In this document: piece by piece, positions 33,880 through 48,770 of the stretch
How positions within the stretch are numbered: position 1 is the first letter of the stretch
Layout: each line of letters starts with the position of its first letter
Assembly (NCBI RefSeq): GCF_964340395.1
Contig: NC_135549.1
Location: 33,290,832-33,354,831 of the forward strand
From: Glandiceps talaboti
Lineage: Eukaryota; Hemichordata; Enteropneusta; Spengelidae
DNA: 64,000 nt
Direction: 5' to 3'
Translations under genes and position numbers: made by a program
Notes under the pieces: generated by a model
What the model saw: only the letters and a program-made list of their open reading frames with translations
The model's database searches: none
Told to the model about the DNA's origin: nothing

Positions 33880-35950
33880 AGTGATATGCTGGAATTGGCT
33901 TAATTTTGATAACTGGCCATGGAAGTTGATGTCAAGGTCAAAAAGTTACCAATGTGCTTTGTTATCACCCAAACTTATCTGTACATGGACATTTTTGTCA
34001 GTTGATAGAAGTAATCACTGTATTAAAGTATACTTTTACCCAAAATGATCATCTCCGATGCGATCATTTCAAATTGAACAATTTTCCGTCTGCATGCCCT
34101 AAGCAATGCCCCCAACTTGGTAATCAGCCTGAAGGTTTTTGAATTTAAGTTGGTTACACCCCCCCCCTCCCCCCACACACATCTCTGCAATATAAACCAC
34201 CATTTAGGTGTTGCTATGGGCACGGTCTTGTTGCTAGGCATATTTGCATACATTTTTTGAATCTGTATTCACTTACCTACCCATTCCTGTTATCTTTGTA
34301 ATATGCATCTTCATTTTAATGTCGCTAAGGGCATGGTCATGGTTGCTAGGGCCAATAGTGTCAAAACAATTTTAAAAATACCACCAATGGCATTGTAGCA
34401 CAACAGTTTTTAAAAATGTTTATCCATATGCTAGTCCATGCTAACAATAGGTGTTCATTAGCTGAATGATAATCCAGTTGCCTATCCAACCATGTTGCTA
34501 TCTTTACAATATATGTTATCGTTTGGCTGTTGCTATGGGCGTGGCCATGTTGTTAGGCAAATGTACATACATTTTTTTGAATGTTTATTCAATTGTCTAT
34601 TAATCCCCGTTATCTTTGCAATATATATGATCATTTGTCTGTTCCTAAGGGCGTGGTCTTGTTGCTAGGCACATTTGCATAAATTTTTGAATGTTTATTC
34701 TTTTGTCTTTCAATTCCTGTTATCTTTGCAATATACGTGATTATTATGCTGTTGCTATGGGCGTGGTCTTGTTGCTAGGCAAATTTACATACATTTTTTG
34801 AATGTTCATTCAATTGTCTATTAATCCTTGTTATCTTTGTGAAATACATGACCGTTTGGCTGTTGCTATTTGCATGGCCATGGTTGCTAGGGTATTTGCA
34901 TACATTTTTTTAATGTTTACTCACTTGCCTACCAGATGATGTTATTTGACCAAAATATACTGCCATTTGGTTGTTAGTAAGGGTGTGGTCATGGTTCCTA
35001 GGGCCAATTTTGTCAAAATGTTTTGAAGAAAATCTGCAGAATAACACTTTCAGAAACATCTCACCAAGTTTCAGACTCATTGACCAAGTACTTTTTGAGA
35101 TATAAGTTTTCGACCAAAAATGAACATTTTTACACCTAATTTGGAATCATCGTATGCTTAATATTTCTTCGTCCATACATCCCTAGATACATTCCCATTA
35201 AATTTCAGCCCAATCTGCTCAGTAGTTTTGGAAATATAGATTTATAACCAAAAAGACACATTTTTAGCCCTAATTTGCATATTACTGAAGGAATCATCAT
35301 GTCATGAACAAATCTTACTTTACACCCCCTTTAAGAAATTGGCATTTTTAGACCTTATTTGCATATCTCAGATGCCCAGATGCATCCCATTAAATTTCAG
35401 CCCAATCTGTTTAGTAGTTTTGGAATTATAGATTTTTCACCAAAAAGACACATTTTTAGACCTGATTTGAATATCACTGATGGGATCATCATGTTATGAA
35501 CAATTCTTAATCCTAACTTCACTAATAATGTTCCAATCATCCAATCTACTTAATTATTTTGGAGTTAAACATTTTTGACCAAAAAGACATTGTTAGCCCT
35601 AATTTGCATAACACCCTGAAGAACGTTCCAACCAATTTCAGCCTATCTGTTCAGTAGTTTTTTAATTAAATATTTTTGACCAAAAAGACACATTTTCATA
35701 CCTAGTTTGCATATCACTGATGGGAATTTTTAATCCAAAAACCCCAAAGAATGTTCCCACCAAATTTCAGACCAATCTGCCCAATAGTTTTTTAATTTAA
35801 GTGTTTTGACCAAACACCACATTTTTTTACCCAAACCACACATCTGTGGTAAGATCATTTTGATTTGAACAATTTCCCAACTAGACACCGAAAGTAATAT
35901 ACCCACCAAATATCATGGCAATCGGTCCAGCAGTTTTTGACTTTAAGTGG

Positions 35951-36000
<50 letters not shown>

Positions 36001-36040
36001 AACCTACATGTACAATGTAAGAGGCTCAGTTGTGCGAATC
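33880..36040 (+). mobile_element. Family A element, longest copy
   Basis: The preceding 33880-34030 contains a family-B-like piece (GATGTCAAGGTCAAAAAG) and the repeat shared with 8147-8230. From about 34190 there are seven diverged units of roughly 110 bp ('gctgttgctatgggcgtggtc', 'gttgctaggcatatttgcatacattttttgaatgtttattca'). The 5' motif TTGTAGCACAACAG lies at about 34391. From 35030, about six units of roughly 150 bp follow, then (AC)n at 35956-35998 and a decayed end (CTCAGTTGTGCGA). No open frame. Confidence 0.8.
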
Positions 36041-36534
36041 AAGTAGGTAGTAGCTTGAAGGTCCGATAAAAAACTGTCACTACGATTAAATGATTGGTTC
36101 ATACATACCGGTACATGTACCTGATCATGTTTGTGAATTTTCATTGACGAGTCACATCCTGCAAGCGGTATGTACATGTAGTCCGCTGTTGTTTAATGCA
36201 GTGTACAGTGACTCTGATTGTCATAACAGTAAACCCATCTACACTTTGGCATCAGCTGATCCTCAGAGTTTTATGGATGTTACAAAACTAAGAAATTGCA
36301 GTTACATGTACAATGTACAAGTAATTTTAGAAATGAGGTATTAGTAATGTCTATGATAAGTACATGTACAATGCCATGCCCTGTGTTGATGCTGCTGGAC
36401 TTATCAATGTCAGCAAAATGGTTGACATGAGTTTGTGAAGTATCACATCACATGGGAAAAAGCTATCAAATTCAGAATTTTTGCAATCTATAAAAATACC
36501 ACTTTTGTTTATGTGAAGCTGAATAATAAAACCA
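36041..36534. other. Intronic sequence, nothing recognised
   Basis: Short plus-strand frame 36090-36344 only; no family resemblance. Confidence 0.35.
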
Positions 36535-37675
36535 TCTTGTTGCTAGGCATACCTTCATACTTTTTTGGAATGTTTATTCATTTGCCTTCCCTTCACTGGT
36601 GTTATATTGGCATTATATGACATCCTTTACCTGTTGCTGTGGGTGTGGTCTTGTTGCTAAGGACATTGGCATATTCTACTAAAATAATGTTTATACAATT
36701 GCCTACCCATCCCTGTTCTTATATTTGCAATAAACCCTATCCTTTGACTGTTGCTAAGGGCGTGGTCATGGTTGCTGGGGCCAATTACATAAGTATGACA
36801 CATTCATAATTTGCAGACTAACACTTTTTTAGAATCATTACCAAATTTCATCCTCAGTAATTGAGAGGTAAAGTTCAATACCAAAATCACTTGCATCATC
36901 TACAAGACACAGACAGACAGACAGATAGACAGGCATTTTACCTTGAACCAATCTACCGTATGGTTCAGTTTGTGTTAAACAACCTCAAAGAGAGATTAAT
37001 TGTAGTGCCACTGACATAAACATATTACATTATTTTAAGTACCCCATAACATTTGTAATGGTTTAATAAGATCAATAAAACAATAATTTCTGTACACTCC
37101 TATCTGCCTAAATATTCCTGATTAAACCTTTCCCAAAAAACATCATGTTTTAGTCCTAATTTGCATATCACTGATGGGATCATCATGTAATTAATATCAG
37201 TTGATCTGTACATCCCCAGAAATATCCCTGCAACATTTCAGTCAAATCTGCCAAGTACTTTAAAGATTTTTACCAAAACGTCACATTTCATTCCTCATTT
37301 GCATATCTCCAATGGGATCACCATGTCATGAACAATCTTTTGTGTACACATACCTATCAACATCTTCACCAAATTTCAAGCGAATCTGCCCAATGGTTTT
37401 TGAGTTTAAGCTGTTTTTTTCACCAAAATCACGTTTTTTGATCCAAAACACAGAACTATGGTACAATCATTTTGATTTGAACAAGTTCCCAACGAGACCC
37501 CACAAGTAATGTCCCACCAAATACCAAGGCAATCTGTCTGGCAGTTTTTGAGTTTAAGTTGTCCACATACATACACACACACACAGACAGACAGACAGAC
37601 AGACAGACAGACTGACACCACACCATACTTATAGCAATACTGAACCTTATAATATAAATTCAGTTGTGCTAAAAA
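36535..37675 (+). mobile_element. Family A fragments, two truncated copies
   Basis: The first piece (36535-36980) has two 'tgttgctgtgggtgtggtcttgttgcta' units, GACA repeats at 36909-36930 and a degenerate terminus. The second (37130-37675) has the 150-bp type units, (AC)n(AGAC)n at 37573-37611, and the terminus CTTATAGCAATACTGAACC...TTCAGTTGTGCTAAAAA. Confidence 0.75.
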
Positions 37676-37782
37676 TCCTTAATTAACCCATACACGTCAT
37701 TAATTCCTCCAAAATCCTCCATGTTGGAAAACTGTTGTAATGGTAACGACCACATTGTTTAGCAGTAAATTCAATTAAATCA

Positions 37783-38806
37783 CAGTAATCCAAATCCAAG
37801 CTGGTAAATGTATGTGTGTGGACAGGTATGCTAATGTAATTGGAATCTAATCAAAGCTGGTAAATGTATGTGTGGACAGGTATGATAATGTAATTGGAAT
37901 CTAATCAACGCTGGTAAATGTATGTGTGTGGACAGGTATGATAATGTAATTGGAATCTAATCAAAGCTGGTAAATGTATGTGTGTGGACAGGTATGCTAA
38001 TGTAATTGGAATCAAATCAAAGCTGGTAAATGTATGTGTGTGGACAGGTATGATAATGTAATTGGAATCAAATCCAAGCTGGTAAATGTATGTGTGTGGA
38101 CAGGTATGATAATGTAATTGGAATCTAATCAAAGCTGGTAAATGTATGTGTGTGGACAGGTATGCTAAAATGTAATTGGAATCAAATCCAAGCTGGTAAA
38201 TGTATGTGTGTGGACAGGTATGCTAATGTATTTGGAATCTAATCAAAGCTGGTAAATGTATGTGTGTGGACAGGTATGATAATGTAATTGGAATCTAATC
38301 AAAGCTGGTAAATGTATGTGTGTGGACAGGTATGCTAATGTAATTGGAATCTAATCAAAGCTGGTAAATGTATGTGTGGACAGGTATGATAATGTAATTG
38401 GAATCTAATCAACGCTGGTAAATGTATGTGTGTGGACAGGTATGATAATGTAATTGGAATCTAATCAAAGCTGGTAAATGTATGTGTGTGGACAGGTATG
38501 CTAATGTAATTGGAATCTAATCAAAGCTGGTAAATGTATGTGTGTGGACAGGTATGATAATGTAATTGGAATCTAATCAAAGCTGGTAAATGTATGTATG
38601 TGGACAGGTATGCTAATGTAATTGGAATCAAATCCAAGCTGGTAAATGTATGTGTGTGGACAGGTATGATAATGTAATTGGAATCTAATCAAAGCTGGTA
38701 AATGTATGTGTGTGGACAGGTATGATAATGTAATTGGAATCAAATCCAAGCTGGTAAATGTATGTGTGTGGACAGGTATGATAATGTAATTGGAATCAAA
38801 TCAATC
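37783..38806. repeat. 56-bp minisatellite, about 18 units, 504-bp higher-order repeat
   Basis: The unit contains AGCTGGTAAATGTATGTGTG, TGGACAGGTATGATAATGTA and ATTGGAATCTAATCA. Variants include GATAATG/GCTAATG, CTAATCAAA/CAAATCCA, and a two-base-shorter GTGTGG form. The short GTGTGG form followed by TCAACGCTGG occurs at 37857 and again exactly 504 bp (nine units) later at 38361, indicating block duplication. Confidence 0.97.
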
Positions 38807-40285
38807 TGTCAATTTGTGAGTGTAGAATAAAGTGGATTCAATGTGGATTAGAGTTTTATATCTGGATCATTTTAATTCGGATTGGATCCAGATCAGATAT
38901 GGACAGGGCTACTGTAATTTCTACTTGATTTCATTTAGTATGAGTAATAAAGATTTCTTTATAATCTTAATGTAGAAGTGACAGTTTTGACACTAAATTA
39001 CAGGCATGGTCCTTGACATATAAAGTACAATCTGACACAAACATTCCTACTTACAACTTTTGTTAAGAATGCCCTCTTAATATTAAAGAACTACAGCATC
39101 TCCTTGAAAAATATATATGTATCAAAGCTGAAACTTTGCGAAAATGAAATCCCAAAAATCATGGTTTCTGCAGTTGTACTGTACACGATAACATTATTGG
39201 CTTACTGGTATTCCAGTTGACTGTTATTGTGCAATCAGTTAGAGGACACTACAATGTAGATGTATGTATAAAAGTGCATCTATATCTATACTGGTTCATC
39301 ACCCTAGTTAGTCACTACATGTTTACAGTTAACTTCATTTAATAGTTTACTACAATTTGTCACACGACATGTACAAACAGATATACACTAACAATGTAGA
39401 CAACACAAAACTTACAGCATTTGTCCAAGTGGTTGATGATAATCAATACAATGTACAATACCCATACATGCAGTGTACACAATGTATGCTGGTATACAAT
39501 GTAGGTGTTATGACTATTTCAACCCAATGGAAAGTACCAAGACTTTTAACATAACAATTACACTCACAAGACCATAGCCAAAGTTAGAACCCCACAACAA
39601 AATCATGTTGAAAATGTACAAGTCTAACAAGTTGTCATTGTATTAGTAGAACTTGAGATCTTTCTTTGAAATATTAACAGCATATATCCTAACAAAAGTT
39701 GACCTTTTCAAGCAATATGCCACTATGGTACTTGTTGTACCCATGCTGTGCCAGTGTACATGCCTATCATTGGTCAATGAATCAAATAGATTTTGTTTTG
39801 TACAGTTCTTGGCTTCAGCATGGTTTACATAGCATGATGCATATACCATACATTAATGTACGGAGCTCATTGTTAAATAGTATAAGTATTACCTTATGGT
39901 ATTCTTCTGCTGATAAATGGCCTTTATTAGTTGAACATAACTGGAAGATATAGGGCTAGACATGTATCATCATAGTCACAAATTTAGGATCAAGTGACAA
40001 AATCAAAGATTTGATATCTCAAGGCACTTTTAATTAGATTTGACAAGATCCATGTATTTGTCACTGTCACAGTGGTAGTTAAACAAAATATTTAAATTAC
40101 ACTACTTGACAATGTTGGTGTGCACTTGGTTAAAGGGTGATAATCAACTTACAACAGTGACTATATGAAAACAGTGAAATATGGTGAAACTATACAAATT
40201 ATGTTCACTATTGAAGAAATTCTAGATTCACTTACAATTTTCATACAATGTACTATAGTATGTTTGGAATATTTCTGTACCAGTT
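38807..40285. other. Intronic sequence, nothing recognised
   Basis: AT-rich. Several short palindromic TACAATGTA/TACATGTA words occur but no repeat unit, gene or element end. Confidence 0.4.
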
Positions 40286-40289
40286 TTAA

Positions 40290-40433
40290 CCCTTAGAATA
40301 CCACACAATCATTACACACTACCATGGGAATGATGAAGATGCTGAGGCTACACATGAATTACCATAGCAACATGGGTGCTGGGGATATATGAGATTTTAT
40401 CATTTGGATCACATTGAAGTATCATTCTAAGGG
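40290..40433. mobile_element. Candidate 144-bp MITE with CCCTTAGAAT ends
   Basis: The left end TTAA|CCCTTAGAATACC and right end GTATCATTCTAAGGG form a 10-bp inverted repeat. The left flank TTAA fits a piggyBac-type target, but the right flank is CTAC, so the duplication is absent or decayed. The right end is identical to the core of the satellite that starts immediately beside it. Confidence 0.45.
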
Positions 40434-43530
<3,097 letters not shown>

Positions 43531-43966
43531 GCCTTTTACTATCAGAGTATGTTATACAATGATACTTAGCTAACAGTTAATTCAAGAAGGCACTGTCTCC
43601 CCTCCCTCTAACATACCTATTAGACTAATGAACTCCAAGGATGGAGAACATTAACAAGATTTTTGCAGTGAACTCATTGAAATATAAAGGATAACCTAGG
43701 TACTGTTACAAGAGTTAATACATTTGTCTGCTTTCAAGTAACTGTGGATGTACTTTTGTAGCTACTAAATACACCACAAACAAAGGTTGAATTTGTACAC
43801 ACACCAAACAACACCACAAAGACTTTATGTCATGATCAAAACATTTATCCTAATTTCATCAGAATTCCCCTTACTAAATGTCCTTACATAATCCTCCTTA
43901 CTATTACTACATGTACACTACATCTTGTTTGATTAGGTTTAGATAATGACAAACAATGTTACCTAC
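43531..43966. other. Kv4 intron next to the 43967 donor, nothing else recognised
   Basis: Single-copy-looking sequence between the satellite and the exon. The donor GTAGGT lies at 43966-43961. Confidence 0.5.
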
Positions 43967-44056
43967 CTGTAATATACTCTCTGCTGCTTTCTTCTTTGCT
44001 ACAAATGCCGTTCCACTTGCATGCTTGGCTATCTGGATTTTAGCTAGTCTTGCTTT
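43967..44056 (-). CDS. KCND: Shal/Kv4 potassium channel, post-S6 cytoplasmic exon
   Basis: This 90-nt exon in phase 0 encodes 30 residues, beginning KARLAKIQIAKHASGTAFVA and ending KKKAAESILQ. It lies between acceptor TATTGCAG and donor GTAGGT. It directly continues ADKRKAQK of the S6 exon, as in other Kv4 proteins (KARLARIR... after RAQK). The following FVAKKKAAE is closer, as I recall it, to arthropod Shal (FVSKKKAAE) than to vertebrate Kv4, supporting an invertebrate host. The lysine/arginine-rich stretch lies just below the membrane at the inner mouth of the channel. The downstream intron to 10431 is 33.5 kb. Confidence 0.95.
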
Positions 44057-44479
44057 CTGCAATACAAACACAGTAACAATATATTTAGTATTCTCAATGT
44101 GTCATTGATCAGCCAAGGAAAATGAGAGTGATCTAAGGAGCCTTCTCCCTATAAGTTCACTATGAGCGTGTTTTTGCTAGTTCAGAATGTTCTAAATTAG
44201 AAGTATCTAAATCCACATCTACATGTATCATGTAAATGTTGGGCAAAAATAAAAAACTGTTTGTTTCCAATAACATGACTTCAGAAGATATGGTACATAT
44301 AGGTAGGTCAGAATTTGATTTATTGATTTATCAACTTCTTTAGTTATTTATTTGCAGATAATACTGTAGACTGTCGACAGTCTAATAATACTGATCAAAA
44401 TCAACTTACAGTCTTAAAAGACATGGAATGTGATTTTTAAGAAGTTGATTGAAGATACTTTGGCAAAATTTCCACGGAA
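44057..44479. other. Start of the 15.8-kb Kv4 intron, nothing recognised
   Basis: AT-rich intronic sequence next to the 44056 acceptor. Confidence 0.45.
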
Positions 44480-45807
44480 ATAGAAGTAAAATATCCCCAT
44501 TTTACCTTGAAAAAATACCGCCAATGGCACTGTAGCACAACTGTACACTTTTTAAAAAATGTTTATCCATATGCTAGTCCACGCTAACAATAGGTATTCA
44601 TTTGCTGAATGACTATCCAGTTGCCTATCCAACCATGTTGCTATCTTTACGATATATATGCTATCATTTGGCTGTTGCTATGGGTGTGGTCATGTTGTTA
44701 GATATATTTGTGTACATTTGTGTATGTTTTTGTTCACTTGTGTATGAATTCCTGATATTATCTTTGCAATATATGTGATCATTTGGCTGTTGCTATGGGT
44801 GTGGTCTTGTTGCTAAGCATATTTACTGCATTTTTTGGATGTTTATTCAATTGTGTATAAATCCCCATTGTTATCTTTGCAATATATGTGATCATTTGGC
44901 TGTTGCTATGGGCGTGGTCTTGTTGCTAGGTACATTTGCATACATTTTTGAATGTTTATTCATTTGTCTTTCTATTTCTGTTATCTTTGCAATATATGTG
45001 ATTATTTGGCTGTTGCTATGGGCGTGGTCTTGTTGGTAAGCAAATTTACATACATTTTTTGAATGTTTATTCAATTGTCTATTAAACCCTGTAGTTATCC
45101 TTTGTGAAATACACCACCGTTTGGCTGTTGCTATGGGCATGGTCATGGTTGCTAGGGTATTTGCATAAATTTTTTGAATGTTTACTCATTTGCCTACCAG
45201 GTTGTTATTTAACCAAAATATACTGCCATTTGGTTGTTGCTAAGAGCGTGGTCATGGTTCCTAGGGCCAATTTTGTCAAAATGTTTTGAAGAAAATCTGC
45301 AGAATAACACTTTCAGAAACATCTCACCAAGTTTCAGACTCATTGACCAAGTACTTTTTGAGATAAAAATTTTTGACCAAAAATGAACATTCTTACACCT
45401 AATTTGCATATCACTCATGGAATCATTGTATGCTTAATATTTCTTTGTCCATACATCCCTAGATGCATTCCCATTAAATTTCAGCCCAATCTGCTCAGTT
45501 TTGGAATTATAGATTTTTAACCAAAGAGACACATTTTTAGCCCTAATTTGCATATTACTGATGGAATCACCATGCCATGAACAAATCTTACTTTATACCC
45601 CTTTAAGAATGTTCCTTCAAAATTTTGCACCAATCTGCCTAGTAGTTTCTGAGTTTAAGTTTTTTGACCAAAAATCACATTTTTTGACACAAATCACACA
45701 CCTGTGATGCGATCATTTTGATTTGAACAATTTCCCAACTAGACCCCAAGGTAATGGACCCACCAAATATCATGGCAATCGGTTCAGCAGTTTTTGACTG
45801 TAAGTTG

Positions 45808-45884
<77 letters not shown>

Positions 45885-45960
45885 ACAGACTGACAGACAG
45901 ACACCATATCACGCCTATACATGTAACATTACTGAAACCCTTATTGGTTCAGTTGGGTTT
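44480..45960 (+). mobile_element. Family A element, near-complete copy
   Basis: The 5' end is ACTGTAGCACAACTGTACAC (about 44528). Six 110-bp units ('gctgttgctatgggcgtggtcttgttgct') run from 44671 to 45290. Three 150-bp units follow to 45800, then (AC)n at 45811-45882, GACA repeats and a decayed 3' end 'ggttcagttgggttttc'. Confidence 0.8.
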
Positions 45961-46300
45961 TCAGTATACGTGTAATTAGCCATTAATATTTAGTCGTCTT
46001 AAGTCGTACAGCTAGGAATATAACCCTAAATTTCTCTCTTTCTTCACCTTGAAAACATTTGTCAAGGACAAAGGTCATGGTCTCATAAGAAAGCTCATCA
46101 TTATAATATGACAATAGGCACTTGAAGGGTGACCATAGACTCTTGGAGATAACAGGCAAAATGTGCTTTTTATCACAAATGTGGCTGTGATTTTGCTATA
46201 CAGGTAAAGGTTACAGAATTAAGTGACTTGCAATTGCCTCACATGGTCAAACCCCATTAGTCATGATTAAAAATAGTATCACTTGACATGTTTGATTCGA
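45961..46300 (+). mobile_element. Family B unit without 3' end
   Basis: GTCAAGGACAAAGGTCATGG, 'aggcacttgaagggtgaccatag', 'gagataacaggcaaaatgtgct' and 'tcacatggtcaaaccccattagtcatgatt'. It provides an uninterrupted version of the site occupied by the hAT-like MITE at 17695. Confidence 0.7.
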
Positions 46301-46311
46301 TCCAAATTTGA

Positions 46312-46545
46312 CTATTTGTCCTTGAAGAAGGACATGATTGGTTCATCACCAGTGTGTAGGTCTGGTTTAGTGCACTTACGGCACTTACAGACAAGCTTCA
46401 AAACTGTAACTTCATCAATGCTTCCCTTCATTTGTGCTTTAGGATTTCTGGTTGCGGTATCATCATTGTAATGTTTGAAAGTTGATTTCTTTGCAAATTT
46501 CTGGACATGTCCTTTTGGAGTTGCCCCCTTTCCATGTACTTCCAT
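46312..46545 (-). other. Unassigned 77-codon open frame, coding-like composition
   Basis: The frame on the minus strand begins MEVHGKGATPKGHVQKFAKK and carries a Cys cluster CKCRKC near residue 55 and KPDLHTGDEP. Its amino acid composition looks more protein-like than neighbouring random frames, but I recognise no family. It runs into family B sequence at its 3' end, so it may be a fragment of a transposon or processed gene. Confidence 0.2.
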
Positions 46546-47090
46546 TAGTCATATCAGATGTTTACACTCACTGTTGCAATGTGTAGCAAGGCCTAAAAAT
46601 ATATTATTAATTGTTTTAAGTTCCCATTACCCAACCCCACCTAGTTTTTCACTGCCAACCCTAAACTTCTTTTATGTACTCGAGAAAAAAATAATGAAAT
46701 TGCAAAAATAGTGAAGCCTCACGAGAAATAGTGGATGCAGAAACTGACATTCAACTTAAAAAGACAATATAAAACTGCTCTTCCAATCTGCAACGGCTAT
46801 ACATCTGAAGGAAGAAATAAACAACACAGAGACCATTTGGAAAACAATGAATTGAAATATTCCCGTATACCTTTGTATGATCCATAGATGTAGCAAGTTT
46901 CATTGAATTCGGTGCAGCCGTTCTGCAAGTGTCGCCCCAGTTATAAAATCATTAATTATGCCTGTCTTTTCCTAGTTTGCACGCACATTACATGTGTTTC
47001 AGAAATACAAATCTTTACATGTACATGTACACGTGACATTCTTCTGCACTCCGTATACACATACACAGCTTGCACTTCCAAAATGTCACA
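46546..47090. other. Intronic sequence with one family E unit
   Basis: 46860-46970 contains 'tttgtatgatccatagatgtagcaagtttcat' and 'gttataaaatcattaattatgc', matching the units at 47940-48230. The rest shows nothing recognisable. Confidence 0.45.
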
Positions 47091-47330
47091 GGAAAACATT
47101 TATAATAGCTCGCGAAGCGGCAGCAAAGCTGACGTGTAGCGGCTCAATGACTAGTACGCATGCGCGTCGTATATACTATGCGAAAAAAATTGGTGGTTCT
47201 CCCAAGGATGCATTGCAGCGCACAGTGACGCCGCATGCGCCTTCCATATACTACCTGCATTCTCCACGCGCTACCATATCATCGTATAGCTTAGGCGACA
47301 TAACATCACCATGCATTGCAATATTGTAAC
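47091..47330. promoter_or_regulatory. CpG-rich patch with two NRF1-like palindromes
   Basis: CpG density is high against a CpG-poor background. GCATGCGC occurs at 47158-47165 (ACGCATGCGCG) and 47233-47240 (CCGCATGCGCC), close to the NRF1 core GCGCATGCGC. A tiny plus-strand frame ending before 47140 is not recognisable. Promoter function is inference from composition and motif only. 47331-47489 holds nothing further. Confidence 0.25.
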
Positions 47331-47489
47331 AGTAGGCCTGTTGGCATGATTATCGTAACATTGTAACGAGTATCGGGGCATCACTGTACCTCAAGGAGAA
47401 ATTGTTATACTATGTGAAGATAATTTGTCAATAACATGAAGTGTCCAAAATAGAAAGTGTATTAATCCCTTCTGACAAGTTCATAGTGA

Positions 47490-47936
47490 CGAGTAGAACA
47501 ATTTAGATTAACTTCTTTTATAAACTATCTATGAAGATTACCATTACGAAACCTCCACGTTCAATTTTGTCCCAAAGTGCAATGTAAGTGAAGCATTGAT
47601 TGTGAAACAGCCAAGCATTTACATGACATGTTCTGTAACTAGTGTGGTAGCTAGGTAATACATGTATATGTATGTAGTAGTTATGTTTGAACTATATAAG
47701 TAATATTAAAGAATTTATGTAAGAAACTGGGACAAGAACAAATATTTACATGTACCACATTTCAGACAAAGTTATATGCCATTGTAGAAAAGGATTTTTT
47801 TCTTCTATCACATTCCAAAACACAATGACCCCCTATCCACAATTTTCAAAACAGCATGACCCCCTACTGCCAATTTCAAAAACAGAGTGACCCCTACAAA
47901 TCCCCCCCCCCCCCCGGCCGAAGAAACTGACCGGTC
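47490..47936 (+). mobile_element. Second copy of the GACCGGTCAGTTTC-ended unit
   Basis: 47510-47765 matches 13440-13720 (shared 'gtgaagcattgattgtgaaacagccaa', 'aactagtgtggtagctaggtaatacatgtat', 'gggacaagaacaaatat'). It then has three TGACCCCCTA-type repeats, a 14-C run, and ends GAAACTGACCGGTC. The left terminus is missing. Confidence 0.65.
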
Positions 47937-48230
47937 CCTAATTGCCAAAGTTCTTTAATTATGCAAATGAGCAATTAATTCACAGCACTTAATTTCTGTA
48001 AGAACTATTACATCTCTGTATGATCAATATCTGTGGCAAGTTTCATCACATTTGATAAAGCCATTCTGGATGCATAACCAGAACCAGTTATCAAACACTA
48101 GAACCAGTTACAAACATTCATTGATTATTAATTATGCAAATTAGCCCTTAATCAACTTGACACAAGTTAACGACTTTTAGTGCTTCTATATCTTTGTATG
48201 ATCTGTAGATACGGGAGGTAAGAAAAAATG
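47937..48230 (+). repeat. Family E tandem units (two to three, about 140 bp)
   Basis: Units share 'ttaattatgcaaatgagc(a/c)(a/c)tt', 'cttctatatctttgtatgatctgtagat' and 'ggcaagtttcatcacatttg'. With the single unit at 46860 they appear to be one array split by 46985-47935. Confidence 0.65.
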
Positions 48231-48770
48231 TACCTACTCCACCTATTCTAAAATTGAGCATAATCGGAACCACACCATTTTTTTTATTAGGCCCAATCTA
48301 CCAATTAATGCAAAGCTGATAAACTCTGATACGACAGTTATGATGATAGGAAATCGGCAAAAACAGTGAGAGGAAACAATAGTTATGATGGTACTATTTA
48401 AACTTTATTTGAAATATAGAGAAAATATGAAAACTATATTAGAAATCCAGAAAATAGCGAGAACAAATTAAATATTCATCCTTTACCCAGTTGGCCAACC
48501 TGGGTGAAAGAGGTCGAAAATTTGCTCTCACTGGCTATTTTAAATGATGTATGGGAAAATCAAGAGGTTATACATTGTATATGATTCGGTCGTAAAAAAC
48601 AAAGTGACATACTTGTTACCTTTGTGCTAGGTTTGGTTGAATTTGTTGGTGCATGCCCGAGATATGAGGGTGAACACACGCACATGGATGGACAGATTGA
48701 CAGACGGACGGAAGGAACCCAACATATACATGTAAGCCCCCTCCTGGCAGTGCCTGTTGGGGGCCAACCA
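48231..48770 (+). mobile_element. Family B 3' end
   Basis: The first part (to about 48590) is unassigned. From 48595: 'caaagtgacatacttgtt', 'ctaggtttggttgaatttg', a GGATGGACAGATTGACAGAC microsatellite, then the stem AGCCCCC...GGGGGCC. The terminal CTAA has decayed to CAAC. Confidence 0.65.

Noticed and set aside
37905-38132. Minus-strand frame with HTHTFTSFDLIPITL repeats
   Set aside because: Translation of the 56-bp minisatellite.
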